In this document: in pieces, positions 28,444 through 38,505 of the stretch | How the letters are laid out: every line of letters starts with the position of its first letter | Numbering within the stretch: position 1 is the stretch's first letter | Assembly (NCBI GenBank): GCA_963205435.1 | Contig: CAUJIV010000129.1 | Location: 1 to 53,843 of the forward strand | Direction: 5' to 3' | Length of the DNA: 53,843 nucleotides | Source of the DNA: Pseudomonadota bacterium | GTDB taxonomy: Bacteria; Pseudomonadota; Gammaproteobacteria; Burkholderiales; Rhodocyclaceae | The notes under the pieces: model-generated | Database searches by the model: none | Told to the model about the DNA's origin: nothing | Seen by the model: only the letters and a program-made list of their open reading frames with translations | Made by a program: the position numbers and the translations under genes

Positions 28444-29295
28444 ATGAAGACTTTCACTACTTTGATCTGCGCCGCGGAACTGGCGCGGCACCTGGACGAT
28501 GCGCGCTGGCGCATCTTCGATTGCTCCTTCGACCTCGTCCACCCGCAGGCCGGCGAACTGGCCTGGCGGGAGGCACGCATCCCCGGCGCCCTCTATGCCC
28601 ACCTCGAGCGCGACCTTTCCGGGCCGATCACCGGCAAGACCGGGCGCCATCCGCTGCCGGACCCGGACCGCTTCGCCGCCCGGCTGGGCGAGTGGGGCGT
28701 GGGCAACGACAGCCAGGTGGTGGTTTATGACGACGCCGGCGGTACCTATGCCGCGCGCCTGTGGTGGATGCTGCGCTGGCTCGGTCACGACGCGGTGGCG
28801 CTGCTCGACGGCGGCATCGATGCCTGGGAGGCGGCCGGCTTCGAGACCGGCGATGTGTCGCCGGCGCCGGTGCCGGCCATTTTCGTGCCGCGGCTGCGGC
28901 CGGAAATGGCGATCGATCTGGCTTTCATGGCGGATCCGTCGAAAAGCGGCGCGGTGTTCCTGCTCGACGCGCGCAACGCCCAGCGCTTCCGCGGCGAGAA
29001 CGAGACGCTCGATCCGGTCGCCGGCCACATCCCCGGCTCGGTGAACCGCTTCTTCATGGACAACCTGCAGGCGGACCGGCGCTTCAAGCCGGCCGAGGCG
29101 CTGCGCTCCGAATACGAGGCCCTGCTCGGCGATCGCGGCGCCGGCGAGGTGGTGCATTCCTGTGGCTCGGGCGTGACCGCCTGCCACAACCTGCTGGCCA
29201 TGGAAGTGGCCGGACTGTCCGGCTCGCGCCTCTATCCCGGCTCCTGGAGCGAGTGGTGCGCCGATCCGTCGCGGCCGGTGGCGACCGGCCCCTGA
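28444..29295 (+). CDS. sseA: 3-mercaptopyruvate/thiosulfate sulfurtransferase (double rhodanese)
   Basis: Two rhodanese domains, 283 residues. The catalytic Cys is C240 in HSCGSGVTACHNLLAM; CGSGVT is the mercaptopyruvate-type active loop. WREARIPGALYAHLERDLSG and VAGHIPGSVNRFF are the family blocks of the two halves. The enzyme moves sulfane sulfur to cyanide or protein thiols. The gene symbol reflects the active-site loop and length; true substrate preference cannot be told. ATG 28444 lies 40 bp after the STAS-like gene; a DUF2784 gene begins 1 bp later. Confidence 0.88.
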   Translation: MKTFTTLICAAELARHLDDARWRIFDCSFDLVHPQAGELAWREARIPGALYAHLERDLSGPITGKTGRHPLPDPDRFAARLGEWGVGNDSQVVVYDDAGGTYAARLWWMLRWLGHDAVALLDGGIDAWEAAGFETGDVSPAPVPAIFVPRLRPEMAIDLAFMADPSKSGAVFLLDARNAQRFRGENETLDPVAGHIPGSVNRFFMDNLQADRRFKPAEALRSEYEALLGDRGAGEVVHSCGSGVTACHNLLAMEVAGLSGSRLYPGSWSEWCADPSRPVATGP

Positions 29296-29296
29296 G

Positions 29297-29649
29297 TTGC
29301 TGGCCGACCTCGTCCTCGTCCTGCATGCCGGCATCGCCGCCTTCATCGCCGCCGGTTTCCTGCTGGTCCCGGCCGGTGCGGCACTGGGCTGGCGCTGGGT
29401 GCGCCGGCGGCGCCTGCGCCAGTTCCATGCCGGCGCCATCCTGTTCGTCGCGCTCGAGGCGCTGGCCGGCGTCGCCTGTCCGCTGACGGTCCTCGAGGAC
29501 AGCCTGCGCGGCAGCGTCGGCGGCGAGGCCGGCTTCGTCGCTCGCTGGCTCGCGCGGCTGCTTTACTGGGATCTTCCCGCCGCCTGCTTCACCTTGGCCT
29601 ACGTCCTCCTGGCCTTGCTCGCCGCCTGGCTGTGGCGGAGCGTGCCGCC

Positions 29650-29662
<13 letters not shown>
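29297..29662 (+). CDS. DUF2784 membrane protein
   Basis: A 121-residue inner-membrane protein with about four helices, starting at TTG 29297. DLVLVLHAGIAAFIAAGFLL, the FHAGAILFVALEALAGVACP segment and a PLTVLEDSLR motif are typical DUF2784 features. The function is unknown. The stop codon region overlaps the end of the convergent queG by 13 bp. Confidence 0.82.
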
Positions 29663-30705
<1,043 letters not shown>

Positions 30706-30711
<6 letters not shown>

Positions 30712-31209
30712 GAAGCGAATCATATCTTGAGCCTGGACCTGCCCGATGAGGCGGCGACGCTGGCGCTGGGCGCGGCCCTGGCGCGCGCATTGCATCCCGG
30801 CCTGACGATCCGCCTCGAGGGTGAACTCGGCAGCGGCAAGACCACCCTGGTCAGGGGCGTGTTGCGCGGCCTTGGCTGGACCGGCAAGGTGAAGAGTCCG
30901 ACCTTTACTTTCGTTGAACTTTATGTTATTTCTAATTTGAAGTTGCATCACTTTGATTTTTATAGGTTAGAACAAGCGGAAGAGTATCTCGATGCGGGTC
31001 TCGACGAGTATTTTCAGGGCGATGCGGTCTGCCTGGTCGAATGGCCGGACAGGGCGGGGGAATACCTCGCTCCGGGCGACCTGCGCGTCTCGCTGTCCCC
31101 GCTCGGAGAAGGACGGCGTGCCGTCCTCGCTGCGCTCGGCGACAAGGGCCAGGCATGCCTGAGCGCCTTGCGCCACTGCCTGCCGCGATCGATCGCCGCG
31201 CCTTCCTGA
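30706..31209 (+). CDS. tsaE: tRNA threonylcarbamoyladenosine biosynthesis protein TsaE
   Basis: P-loop ATPase that works with TsaB/TsaD to make t6A37 in tRNA. Walker A is GELGSGKTTLVRGVL; the block VKSPTFTFVELYVISNLKLH and FDFYRLEQAEEYLDAGLDEY are typical. There is no ATG; TTG 30706 has GGAG 8 bp upstream, giving 167 residues. GTG 30697 and TTG 30727 are alternatives. Positions 30901-30990 are strikingly AT-rich (28 of 90 bases are G or C by direct count) although the encoded residues are family-conserved. The tsaE-amiC order is common. The 3' end overlaps amiC by 55 bp. Confidence 0.88.
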
Positions 31210-32411
31210 AGGCAGCGGGGGCGACGCTGGCCCTGCTGGTCAGCCCGGCCGGGCAGGCGGCCAGCAGCATCCTCGCCGTGCGCGTCTGGCCGTCGCGCGA
31301 TTACACCCGGCTGACGCTGGAATATCGCGAGCCGATCGCCTTCACCCACCAGGTCGTGAAGAATCCGGAGCGCCTGGTGCTCGATCTCGAGGGCGTCGAA
31401 TTCAACAGCGTATTGCAGAACCTGCCGGAGCGCATCTCCGAGACGGATCCCTACATCCGGCTGATCCGCGCCGGGCGCAATCGGCCCGGTGTCGTCCGTC
31501 TGGTGATCGAGTTGAAGACCGAGGTGCGGCCGCAGGTGTTCATGCTGAAGCCGGTCGGCGAGTACGGTCATCGCCTGGTGCTCGACCTCTATCCGCTGGA
31601 GGAAGAGGATCCGCTGCTGGCGCTGCTGGAAAAGCTCGAGCAGCCGGCCGGCAAGGCGCCGGAGAAGGCGGGCGCCGGACGGCAGGAAATCTCGCGCATG
31701 GTGACCATCGTGCTCGATCCCGGCCACGGCGGCGAGGATCCGGGCGCCATCGGCCGCGGCGGCAGTCAGGAAAAGCACGTCACGCTGCAAGTGGCGCGGC
31801 GCCTCAAGGCGAAGATCGACGCCGAGCCGAACATGCGCTCGATGCTGACGCGCGACGGCGACTTCTTCATCCCGCTGCACCAGCGCGTGCAGAAGGCGCG
31901 ACGTGTCCAGGCCGATCTCTTCGTCTCCGTCCATGCCGACGCCTTCATCAAGACGACGGCGCGCGGCTCCTCGGTCTTCGTCCTCTCGGAGAACGGCGCC
32001 TCCAGCTCGGCGGCGCGCTGGCTGGCGCAGCGCGAGAACGCCGCCGACCTGATCGGCGGCGTCAATCTCGGCGCCAAGGATCCCCACCTGGCGCGCACCC
32101 TGCTCGACCTGTCGCAGACGGCGACCTTGAACGACAGCCTCAAGCTGGGCAAGTCGGTGCTCGGCGAGCTGGGCAGCATCAACGACCTGCACAAGGGCCA
32201 TGTCGAGCAGGCCGGCTTCGCCGTGTTGAAGGCGCCGGATATCCCCTCCATCCTCATCGAGACGGCCTTCATCAGCAATCCCGACGAGGAGCGCCGCCTC
32301 AACGACGAGGCCTACCAGGAGCGCATGGCCGAGGCCATCCTGCGCGGCATCAAGGCCTATTTCGCCAAGAATCCTCCGCTGGCCAAGTCCAAGCTGGTCC
32401 GTCTCGACTGA
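31155..32411 (+). CDS. amiC: N-acetylmuramoyl-L-alanine amidase (AmiC type)
   Basis: Periplasmic zinc amidase that splits septal peptidoglycan for daughter cell separation. 418 residues. The N-terminus has a twin-arginine signal (DRRAFLKAAGATLALLVSPA), as in E. coli AmiC. An AMIN domain follows (AVRVWPSRDYTRLTLEYREP), which targets the division site. The Amidase_3 domain begins near residue 185 with VLDPGHGGEDPGAIG; the zinc and catalytic residues are in this motif, SVHADAF, and ILIETAFISN. It is encoded in overlap with tsaE, a pairing known from many proteobacteria. Symbol could equally be amiB. Confidence 0.92.
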   Translation: MPERLAPLPAAIDRRAFLKAAGATLALLVSPAGQAASSILAVRVWPSRDYTRLTLEYREPIAFTHQVVKNPERLVLDLEGVEFNSVLQNLPERISETDPYIRLIRAGRNRPGVVRLVIELKTEVRPQVFMLKPVGEYGHRLVLDLYPLEEEDPLLALLEKLEQPAGKAPEKAGAGRQEISRMVTIVLDPGHGGEDPGAIGRGGSQEKHVTLQVARRLKAKIDAEPNMRSMLTRDGDFFIPLHQRVQKARRVQADLFVSVHADAFIKTTARGSSVFVLSENGASSSAARWLAQRENAADLIGGVNLGAKDPHLARTLLDLSQTATLNDSLKLGKSVLGELGSINDLHKGHVEQAGFAVLKAPDIPSILIETAFISNPDEERRLNDEAYQERMAEAILRGIKAYFAKNPPLAKSKLVRLD

Positions 32412-32502
32412 GCTCGTCGGCGATGCCCCTGGCGGCGGCCCGGGATTGGCGCGGCAACCGCCGGCCTTGGCGTTTTCCCGGAACGGCGCAGCCCGTGCCG
32501 GC

Positions 32503-32511
32503 TGATATAAT
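32503..32511 (+). promoter_or_regulatory. Extended -10 promoter of the ribF-ileS-lspA operon
   Basis: TGATATAAT: a perfect TATAAT with the upstream TG of an extended -10. No -35 is recognisable at 16-18 bp, which extended -10 promoters tolerate. The start would be near 32518, about 34 nt before ribF. Confidence 0.6.
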
Positions 32512-32551
32512 TTGCCGCCTTGCTCCCACGGCCACGGCATCACACCGCATC

Positions 32552-33481
32552 GTGCAGGTTTTCAGAGGCATTCCCGCCCGCGCCCGCCATTCCACCGTGC
32601 TCACCATCGGCAATTTCGATGGCGTGCACCGCGGCCATCGCGCGCTGCTGGCGCGCCTGGCGGCGCTGGCGCGCCAGGTCGGCCTGCCGTCGGCGCTGCT
32701 CACCTTCGAGCCCAGCCCGCGCGAGTTCTTCGCGCCCGATTCGGCGCCGGCGCGCCTGACCAGCCTGCGCGAGAAGCTGCAGCTGCTCGCCGAATGCGGC
32801 GTCGACCAGGCGTATGTCTGCGCCTTCAATGCGCGCTTCGCCGCGCTCGGCGCGGAAGAGTTCGTCGAGCGCATCGTGCGCGGCCTCGGCGTGCGCCACC
32901 TGATGATCGGCGACGACTTCCGCTTCGGCCGCGGCCGCAGCGGCGACTTCGCCCTGCTGCGGCGGGCCGGCGCGGCGCACGGCTTCGCCGTCGAGGCGAT
33001 GGACACCCTGCAGCACGAGGGCGAGCGCGTGTCGAGTTCGATGGTGCGCGAGGCGCTCGAGGCTGGCGACCTCGAGCGCGCGGCGCAACTGCTCGGCCGC
33101 CCCTACTGCATTTCCGGCCGCGTCGTGCATGGCCAGAAGCTCGGCCGCAAGCTCGGCTTCGCCACCGCCAACGTCCAGCTCAAGCGCCTGAGGGCGCCGT
33201 TCTCCGGCATCTTCGCCGTGACGGTGGACGGCATCGGCGAACGGCCGCATGAGGGCGTCGCCAGCCTCGGCGTGCGGCCGACGGTGAGCACGGACGGGCC
33301 GCCGACGCTGGAAGTGTATGTCTTCGACTTCGCCGGCGACCTGTATCGCGCGCACTTGCGCGTGAATTTCCTGCACAAACTGCGCGACGAGGCGAAGTTC
33401 GACTCGCTCGAGGCCTTGCAGGCGCAGATCGCGCGCGACGTGAGCGAGGCGCGGGCGCATCACGCCGCCCTGCGCGGCTGA
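32552..33481 (+). CDS. ribF: Bifunctional riboflavin kinase/FAD synthetase
   Basis: Makes FMN and FAD from riboflavin. 309 residues from GTG 32552 ([20 protein letters not shown]). The nucleotidyl transferase half has [14 protein letters not shown] and [17 protein letters not shown]. The flavokinase half starts near residue 185. Its nucleotide motif, usually GFPTAN, reads GFATAN ([17 protein letters not shown]), a Pro-to-Ala change in an otherwise invariant spot; Thr and Asn are kept. It lies 10 bp before ileS. No FMN riboswitch is seen upstream. Confidence 0.94.
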   Translation: MQVFRGIPARARHSTVLTIGNFDGVHRGHRALLARLAALARQVGLPSALLTFEPSPREFFAPDSAPARLTSLREKLQLLAECGVDQAYVCAFNARFAALGAEEFVERIVRGLGVRHLMIGDDFRFGRGRSGDFALLRRAGAAHGFAVEAMDTLQHEGERVSSSMVREALEAGDLERAAQLLGRPYCISGRVVHGQKLGRKLGFATANVQLKRLRAPFSGIFAVTVDGIGERPHEGVASLGVRPTVSTDGPPTLEVYVFDFAGDLYRAHLRVNFLHKLRDEAKFDSLEALQAQIARDVSEARAHHAALRG

Positions 33482-33491
33482 AAGTGGTGAA

Positions 33492-36400
33492 ATGGCCGAT
33501 TACCGCAAGACCCTGAACCTGCCCGACACGCCCTTTCCCATGCGGGGCGACCTGGCACGGCGCGAGCCGCAGTGGGTAGCCGGGTGGCAGGATCGCAGGC
33601 TCTACCAGAAGATCCGCCAGGCCGCCGCCGGCCGGCCGCTGTTCGTCCTCCACGACGGGCCGCCGTATGCCAACGGCGACATCCACATCGGCCACGCGGT
33701 GAACAAGATCCTCAAGGACATCATCGTGCGCTCGAAGACCCTGGCCGGCTTCGACGCGCCCTACGTGCCGGGCTGGGACTGCCACGGCCTGCCGATCGAG
33801 CACCAGATCGAGAAGCTGCACGGCAAGCACCTGCCGGCCGACGAGGCGCGCGCGCTGTGCCGCGACTTCGCCGCCGAGCAGGTCGAGCGGCAGAAGCGGG
33901 ACTTCATCCGCCTCGGCGTCCTCGGCGACTGGGACGACCCCTATCTCACCATGGCCTACCGCAACGAGGCCGACGAGATCCGCGCCCTCGGCGAGATCTA
34001 CCGGCGCGGCTTCCTCTTCAAGGGCCTGAAGCCGGTGAACTGGTGCTTCGACTGCGGCTCGGCGCTGGCCGAGGCGGAAGTGGAATACCAGGACAAGGAG
34101 TCGCCGGCCATCGACGTCGCCTTCCCGCTGGATCCCGCCGAGCGCGGCCGCGTCGCGCATGCCTTCGGCCTGCCGGCCCTGCCCGAGGAGCCCTGTTTCG
34201 CGGTGATCTGGACGACGACGCCGTGGACCATCCCCGCCAACCAGGCGCTCAACCTGCATCCCGACTTCACCTACGAGCTGGTGCGCACGCCGCGCGGCCT
34301 GCTGATCCTGGCGGCGGAGCTGCGCGGCCAGGCGCTGGCGCGCTACGGCCTGGAGGGCGAGACGCTCGGCGCCTGCCGCGGCGCGGCGCTGGCGCAGGTG
34401 AAATTCCGTCATCCCTTTTACGATCGCGCCTCGCCGGTCTACCTCGGCGATTACGTCACCCTCGACGCCGGCACCGGGGTGGTGCACAGCGCGCCGGCCT
34501 ACGGTCTCGAGGACTTCGAGTCCTGCAAGCGCCACGGCATGAGCAACGAGGAGATCCTCGCGCCGGTGCAGGGCGACGGCCGCTTCGCCGAGAGCCTGCC
34601 CTTCTTCGGCGACATGAACGTCTGGCAGGCCAATGCCGCCATCATCGAGAAGATCCGCGAGGCCGGCTGCCTGCTCGCTGCCGGCAAGATCAGCCACAGC
34701 TACATGCACTGCTGGCGCCACAAGTCGCCGGTCATCTACCGCGCCACCAGTCAATGGTTCATCGGCATGGACAGGGTGGTGGCCCACCCTGTCCATACTG
34801 GACAAAAAAATGACCTTCCCCCCGGCCCCCTTCCCGGGGAAGGGGGTGACCAGGCTGCGTCGCCTTCGGCGACGGAGGAAAAGAATAATGACCTTCCCCC
34901 CGGCCCCCTTCACGGGGAAGGGGGTGACCAGGCTGCGTCGCCTTCGGCGACGGAGGAAAAGAATAATGACCTTCCCCCCGGCCCCCTTCCCGGGGAAGGG
35001 GGTGACCAGGCTGCGTCGCCTTCGGCGAGGGAAGAAAAGAATAATGACCTTCCCCCCGCCCCCCTTCCCGGAAAAGGGGGTGACCAGGCTGCGTCGCCTT
35101 CGGCGACGGAAACCGGGCAGACAACGCTGCGTGAATTGGCGCTGGCCGCCGTCGAGGCGACGCGCTTCTTCCCCGGCTGGGGCCAGGCACGGTTGCACGC
35201 CATGATCGCCAACCGTCCCGACTGGTGTGTCTCGCGCCAGCGCAACTGGGGCGTGCCGATTCCCTTCTTCCTGCGCAGGGAGACTGGCGAGCCGCATCCG
35301 CGCACGCTGGAACTCCTCGAGCAGGTGGCGCGGCGCGTCGAGCGCGAAGGCATCGACGCCTGGTTCCGGCTCGACGCCGCCGAGCTGCTCGGCGAGGAAG
35401 CGGCGCAGTACGAGAAGATGCGCGACACCCTCGACGTCTGGTTCGACTCCGGCACGACGCACTGGACGGTGCTGCGCGGCAGCCATGCCGCCGCCGGGCG
35501 CTGGCCGGCCGACCTCTACCTCGAGGGCTCCGACCAGCACCGCGGCTGGTTCCATTCCTCGCTGCTCACCGCCTGCGCGCTCGACGGCCGCGCGCCCTAC
35601 GACGGCCTGCTCACCCACGGCTTCGTCGTCGACGGCCACGGCCACAAGATGTCGAAGTCGAAGGGCAACGTCATCGCGCCGCAGAAGGTCTCCGGCACGC
35701 TCGGCGCCGAGATCCTGCGCCTGTGGGTGGCGGCCACCGACTACTCGGGCGAGCTGTCCATCTCGGACGAGATCCTCAAGCGCGTCGTCGAATCCTACCG
35801 GCGCATCCGCAACACCCTGCGCTTCTTGCTCGCCAACACCGCCGACTTCGACGCGGCGAGCGACATGCTGCCGGTCGGGCAGTGGCTGGAGATCGACCGC
35901 TACGCCCTGGCGCTGACGCGCCGCCTGCAGGCGCAGGTGACGGCCGACTACGCCGGCTACGAGTTCCATCGCGTCGTCCAGGCGCTGCAGGCCTTCTGCT
36001 CGGAAGATCTCGGCGCCTTCTATCTCGACATCCTCAAGGACCGGCTGTACACCACCGGCGCCGCCTCGCGGCCGCGCCGCGCCGCGCAAAGCGCGCTGTG
36101 GCACATCCTGCAGGCGCTGCTGCGCCTGATGGCGCCGGTGCTGGCCTTCACCGCCGAGGAGATCTGGCAGGTGCTGACGCGGGACGCGGAGGACAGCGTC
36201 ATGCTCGGCGGCTGGCACGCGCTGCCGGAGCAGGAGGGCGAGGCGGCGCTGCTGGCGCGCTGGCAGGGCATCCGCGAGGCGCGCGCCGAGGTGTCGAAGG
36301 TGCTGGAAGAACTGCGCGTCGCCGGCCGGATCGGCTCCTCACTGCAGGCCGAGGTTGAGATCCGCGCCGCGGCGGAAAAATACGAGCTGCTGGCCTCGCT

Positions 36401-36623
36401 CGGCGACGACCTGCGCTTCGTCCTCATCTGCTCGGCGACGAGGCTGGTGCGGGTGGCGGACGCGGCGGAGCAGGGCGTCGCCGCCGCGCCCAGCCCGCAC
36501 GCCAAGTGCGCGCGCTGCTGGCACTGGCGCGCCGACGTCGGCGCCAATGCCGCGCATCCGGAACTGTGCGGCCGCTGCGAGGCCAACCTGCACGGCGAGG
36601 GCGAGCCGCGCAGCCATGCCTAG
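33492..36623 (+). CDS. ileS: Isoleucine--tRNA ligase with a repeat insertion
   Basis: Class I synthetase charging tRNA-Ile. HIGH motif at residues 65-68 ([20 protein letters not shown]), KMSKS in [15 protein letters not shown], and the C-terminal zinc finger CARCWHW...CGRC. The editing domain segment [19 protein letters not shown] is intact. Length is 1043 residues, about 100 more than usual. The surplus is residues about 440-540, where four 26-residue copies of a repeat ([20 protein letters not shown] plus ATEEKN) follow QWFIGMD. The normal sequence resumes with [20 protein letters not shown]. The reading frame is kept throughout, so a working enzyme with a long surface loop is likely. Confidence 0.96.
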   Translation: MADYRKTLNLPDTPFPMRGDLARREPQWVAGWQDRRLYQKIRQAAAGRPLFVLHDGPPYANGDIHIGHAVNKILKDIIVRSKTLAGFDAPYVPGWDCHGLPIEHQIEKLHGKHLPADEARALCRDFAAEQVERQKRDFIRLGVLGDWDDPYLTMAYRNEADEIRALGEIYRRGFLFKGLKPVNWCFDCGSALAEAEVEYQDKESPAIDVAFPLDPAERGRVAHAFGLPALPEEPCFAVIWTTTPWTIPANQALNLHPDFTYELVRTPRGLLILAAELRGQALARYGLEGETLGACRGAALAQVKFRHPFYDRASPVYLGDYVTLDAGTGVVHSAPAYGLEDFESCKRHGMSNEEILAPVQGDGRFAESLPFFGDMNVWQANAAIIEKIREAGCLLAAGKISHSYMHCWRHKSPVIYRATSQWFIGMDRVVAHPVHTGQKNDLPPGPLPGEGGDQAASPSATEEKNNDLPPGPLHGEGGDQAASPSATEEKNNDLPPGPLPGEGGDQAASPSAREEKNNDLPPAPLPGKGGDQAASPSATETGQTTLRELALAAVEATRFFPGWGQARLHAMIANRPDWCVSRQRNWGVPIPFFLRRETGEPHPRTLELLEQVARRVEREGIDAWFRLDAAELLGEEAAQYEKMRDTLDVWFDSGTTHWTVLRGSHAAAGRWPADLYLEGSDQHRGWFHSSLLTACALDGRAPYDGLLTHGFVVDGHGHKMSKSKGNVIAPQKVSGTLGAEILRLWVAATDYSGELSISDEILKRVVESYRRIRNTLRFLLANTADFDAASDMLPVGQWLEIDRYALALTRRLQAQVTADYAGYEFHRVVQALQAFCSEDLGAFYLDILKDRLYTTGAASRPRRAAQSALWHILQALLRLMAPVLAFTAEEIWQVLTRDAEDSVMLGGWHALPEQEGEAALLARWQGIREARAEVSKVLEELRVAGRIGSSLQAEVEIRAAAEKYELLASLGDDLRFVLICSATRLVRVADAAEQGVAAAPSPHAKCARCWHWRADVGANAAHPELCGRCEANLHGEGEPRSHA
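34770..34803. repeat. Nested inverted repeats before the ileS tandem repeat
   Basis: GACAGGGTGG-TGGC-CCACCCTGTC (34770-34793) is a perfect 10-bp inverted repeat, and GTCCA-TAC-TGGAC (34791-34803) a second one sharing its end. They sit directly before the 78-bp array and may be its end or its target structure. Confidence 0.7.
34811..35110 (+). repeat. Four tandem 78-bp palindromic repeat units within ileS
   Basis: Units start at 34811, 34889, 34967 and 35045, exactly 78 bp apart; the last is 66 bp. Each holds a C-rich/G-rich palindrome (CCCCTTCC...GGAAGGGG) and a second hairpin CGTCGCC-TTC-GGCGACG, joined by GTGACCAGGCTG. Copies differ at a few bases (for example TTCACGGG in copy 2, TTCCCGGAAAA in copy 4). 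78 is divisible by 3 and no stop occurs in the ileS frame. The form is that of a REP-like palindromic element amplified inside a gene. Confidence 0.92.
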
Positions 36624-37110
36624 GCCTGCCGCCTGGCTCGGACTGGCCGCCTGGTACGGACTGGCCGCGCTGGTCCTCATCCTCGACCAGCTGAGCAAGC
36701 TGTGGGTCCTCGCCGCCCTGAAGCCGGGGCAGAGCGTCGAGCTGGCGCCCTTCTTCAGCCTGGTGCTGGTCTTCAACGCCGGCGCCGCCTTCAGCTTCCT
36801 CTCCGAGGCCGGCGGCTGGCAGCGCGGCTTCTTCATCCTGCTGGCGCTGGCCGTGTCGGCCTGGCTGGTCGTCCTCATCCGTCGCCATGCCGGCGAGCGG
36901 CTGCTGCCGCTGGCCGCCTCGCTCATCCTCGGCGGCGCCCTCGGCAACGTCATCGACCGCATCCGCTTCGGCGCGGTGGTGGACTTTCTCGACGCCCATG
37001 CCGGCGGCTGGCACTGGCCGGCCTTCAACGTTGCCGACTCGGCGATCAGCGTCGGCGTCGCGCTGCTGATCTGGCAGCAGCTGTTCCATGCGCCGAAGGC
37101 AGCGAAGTGA
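36616..37110 (+). CDS. lspA: Lipoprotein signal peptidase
   Basis: Inner-membrane aspartic protease that cuts lipoprotein signal peptides after lipidation. 164 residues, four membrane helices. The catalytic pair is D114 ([10 protein letters not shown]) and D141 (FNVADSAIS), the same numbering as in E. coli. LDQLSKLWV and [10 protein letters not shown] are conserved. ATG 36616 overlaps the ileS end by 8 bp; the ileS-lspA pair is classical. Confidence 0.96.
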   Translation: MPRPAAWLGLAAWYGLAALVLILDQLSKLWVLAALKPGQSVELAPFFSLVLVFNAGAAFSFLSEAGGWQRGFFILLALAVSAWLVVLIRRHAGERLLPLAASLILGGALGNVIDRIRFGAVVDFLDAHAGGWHWPAFNVADSAISVGVALLIWQQLFHAPKAAK

Positions 37111-37117
37111 GGCAGCG

Positions 37118-37552
37118 ATGAGCGACGCGACGGTCGCCGCCGACAGCCTGCTCACCCTGCACTATCGCCTTGCCGCGGCGGACGACAGCGAACTGGTGAG
37201 CACCTTCGGCGGCCGGCCGGCGACGCTGCAGATGGGCAGCGGCGAGCTGGCGCCGCAGCTCGAGCAGCACCTGCTGGGGCTGCCCGCCGGCCAGCGCACG
37301 GTGTTCCTGCTCGAGCCGGAGCAGGCTTTCGGCCAGCGCGATCCGCGGCTGGTGCAGCGCGTCGCCCGCGGGCAGCTGGCGGACGCCGGGGAACTCGAGG
37401 AGATGGCGCTGATCGAATTCGCATTGCCGGACGGCGCCGCCTGCGCCGGGCTGCTGCTCGAGCTGGGCGAGGCCGAGGCGCTGGTGGATTTCAACCATCC
37501 GCTCGCCGGCAAGGCGATCCGCTTCGAGGTCGACATCCTGGGCATCCTGTGA
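37118..37552 (+). CDS. fkpB: FKBP-type peptidyl-prolyl isomerase (FkpB/SlpA type)
   Basis: A 144-residue SlyD-like isomerase with a short FKBP domain and an inserted IF domain. [20 protein letters not shown], the block [20 protein letters not shown] and [20 protein letters not shown] are typical. Unlike SlyD there is no His-rich tail. It probably assists folding of new chains. It sits between lspA (7 bp) and ispH (overlap TGATG), the usual order in gamma- and betaproteobacteria. Confidence 0.93.
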   Translation: MSDATVAADSLLTLHYRLAAADDSELVSTFGGRPATLQMGSGELAPQLEQHLLGLPAGQRTVFLLEPEQAFGQRDPRLVQRVARGQLADAGELEEMALIEFALPDGAACAGLLLELGEAEALVDFNHPLAGKAIRFEVDILGIL

Positions 37553-38484
37553 TGGACATCCTGCTCGCCAACCCGCGCGGCTTCTGCGCCGGCGTCGAGC
37601 GCGCCATCGAGATCGTCGAGCGCGCGCTGGAGCGCTACGGCGCGCCGATCTACGTGCGCCACGAGGTGGTGCACAACAAGTTCGTCGTCGACGGCCTGCG
37701 CGCCAAGGGCGCGGTCTTCGTCGAGGAGCTCGACGCCGTGCCCGACGGCGCCACGGTGATCTTCAGCGCCCACGGCGTCTCGCAGGCGGTGCGGCGCGAG
37801 GCGGAGCGGCGCGGGCTGCGCGTCTTCGACGCCACCTGCCCGCTGGTGACCAAGGTGCACGGCGAGGTGGCGCGCCTGCGCGAGGAGGGGCGCGAGATCG
37901 TCATGATCGGCCACCGCGGCCACCCGGAAGTCGAGGGCACCATGGGCCAGGCCGACGGCGGCATCCACCTCGTCGAGAACGTCGACGATGTCGCCCGCCT
38001 GCGGGTCGCCGACGAGGAGCGCCTCGCCTACGTCACGCAGACGACGCTCTCGGTCGACGACGCCCGCGCCATCGTCCATGCCCTCGAGGCGCGCTTCCCG
38101 AGGATCACCGGGCCGCGCAAGGATGACATCTGCTACGCCACGCAGAACCGCCAGGACGCGGTCAAGCAGCTGGCCGATGGCTGCGACCTCGTCATCGTCG
38201 TCGGCTCGCCCAACAGCTCCAACTCCAACCGCCTGCGCGAGGTGGCGGCCAACCGCGGCGTCGCCGCCCACCTGGTCGGGGACGCCGCGCAGATCCGGCC
38301 GGAGTGGCTGGCCGGGCGCCGAAGCATCGGCGTCACCGCCGGCGCCTCGGCGCCCGAGGTCCTCGTGCAGCAGGTGATCGCGCGGCTGGGAGAGCTCGGA
38401 GCCGGCGAGGTGCGACAGCTGGCGGGCAGGCGGGAGCGGGTCGTTTTCTCGCTGCCGAAGGAGCTGCAGGACCCGGAGCGCTGA
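37552..38484 (+). CDS. ispH: 4-hydroxy-3-methylbut-2-enyl diphosphate reductase
   Basis: Last enzyme of the methylerythritol phosphate route, giving IPP and DMAPP; an iron-sulfur protein. 310 residues from ATG 37552. The three cluster Cys are in [13 protein letters not shown] (C12), [11 protein letters not shown] and [21 protein letters not shown] and [15 protein letters not shown] are also conserved. GTG 37549 is an alternative one codon upstream. Dxs and IspA are encoded elsewhere in this window. The stop lies inside a 30-bp palindrome shared with the convergent gene. Confidence 0.96.
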   Translation: MDILLANPRGFCAGVERAIEIVERALERYGAPIYVRHEVVHNKFVVDGLRAKGAVFVEELDAVPDGATVIFSAHGVSQAVRREAERRGLRVFDATCPLVTKVHGEVARLREEGREIVMIGHRGHPEVEGTMGQADGGIHLVENVDDVARLRVADEERLAYVTQTTLSVDDARAIVHALEARFPRITGPRKDDICYATQNRQDAVKQLADGCDLVIVVGSPNSSNSNRLREVAANRGVAAHLVGDAAQIRPEWLAGRRSIGVTAGASAPEVLVQQVIARLGELGAGEVRQLAGRRERVVFSLPKELQDPER

Positions 38485-38505
38485 GCGCCGCGGCGCTCAG
38501 CGCTC
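38476..38505. terminator. 30-bp perfect palindrome over two convergent stop codons
   Basis: GAGCGCTGAGCGCCG is followed at once by its reverse complement. Both ispH and the convergent TonB-like gene end GAG CGC TGA within it, so each arm encodes Glu-Arg-stop of one gene. A strong hairpin would form at the 3' end of both transcripts. There is no T run, so it is either a Rho-assisted end or an RNA-stabilising structure. Confidence 0.6.

Noticed and set aside
32412-32551. FMN riboswitch before ribF
   Set aside because: Only about 34 nt lie between the predicted start and ribF, and none of the conserved RFN helices can be recognised.
33180-36218. A 1012-codon open frame on the minus strand across ileS
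   Set aside because: Antisense shadow of ileS and ribF. Its repeats simply mirror the 78-bp array, and the rest is low-complexity Arg/Ala/Val text.
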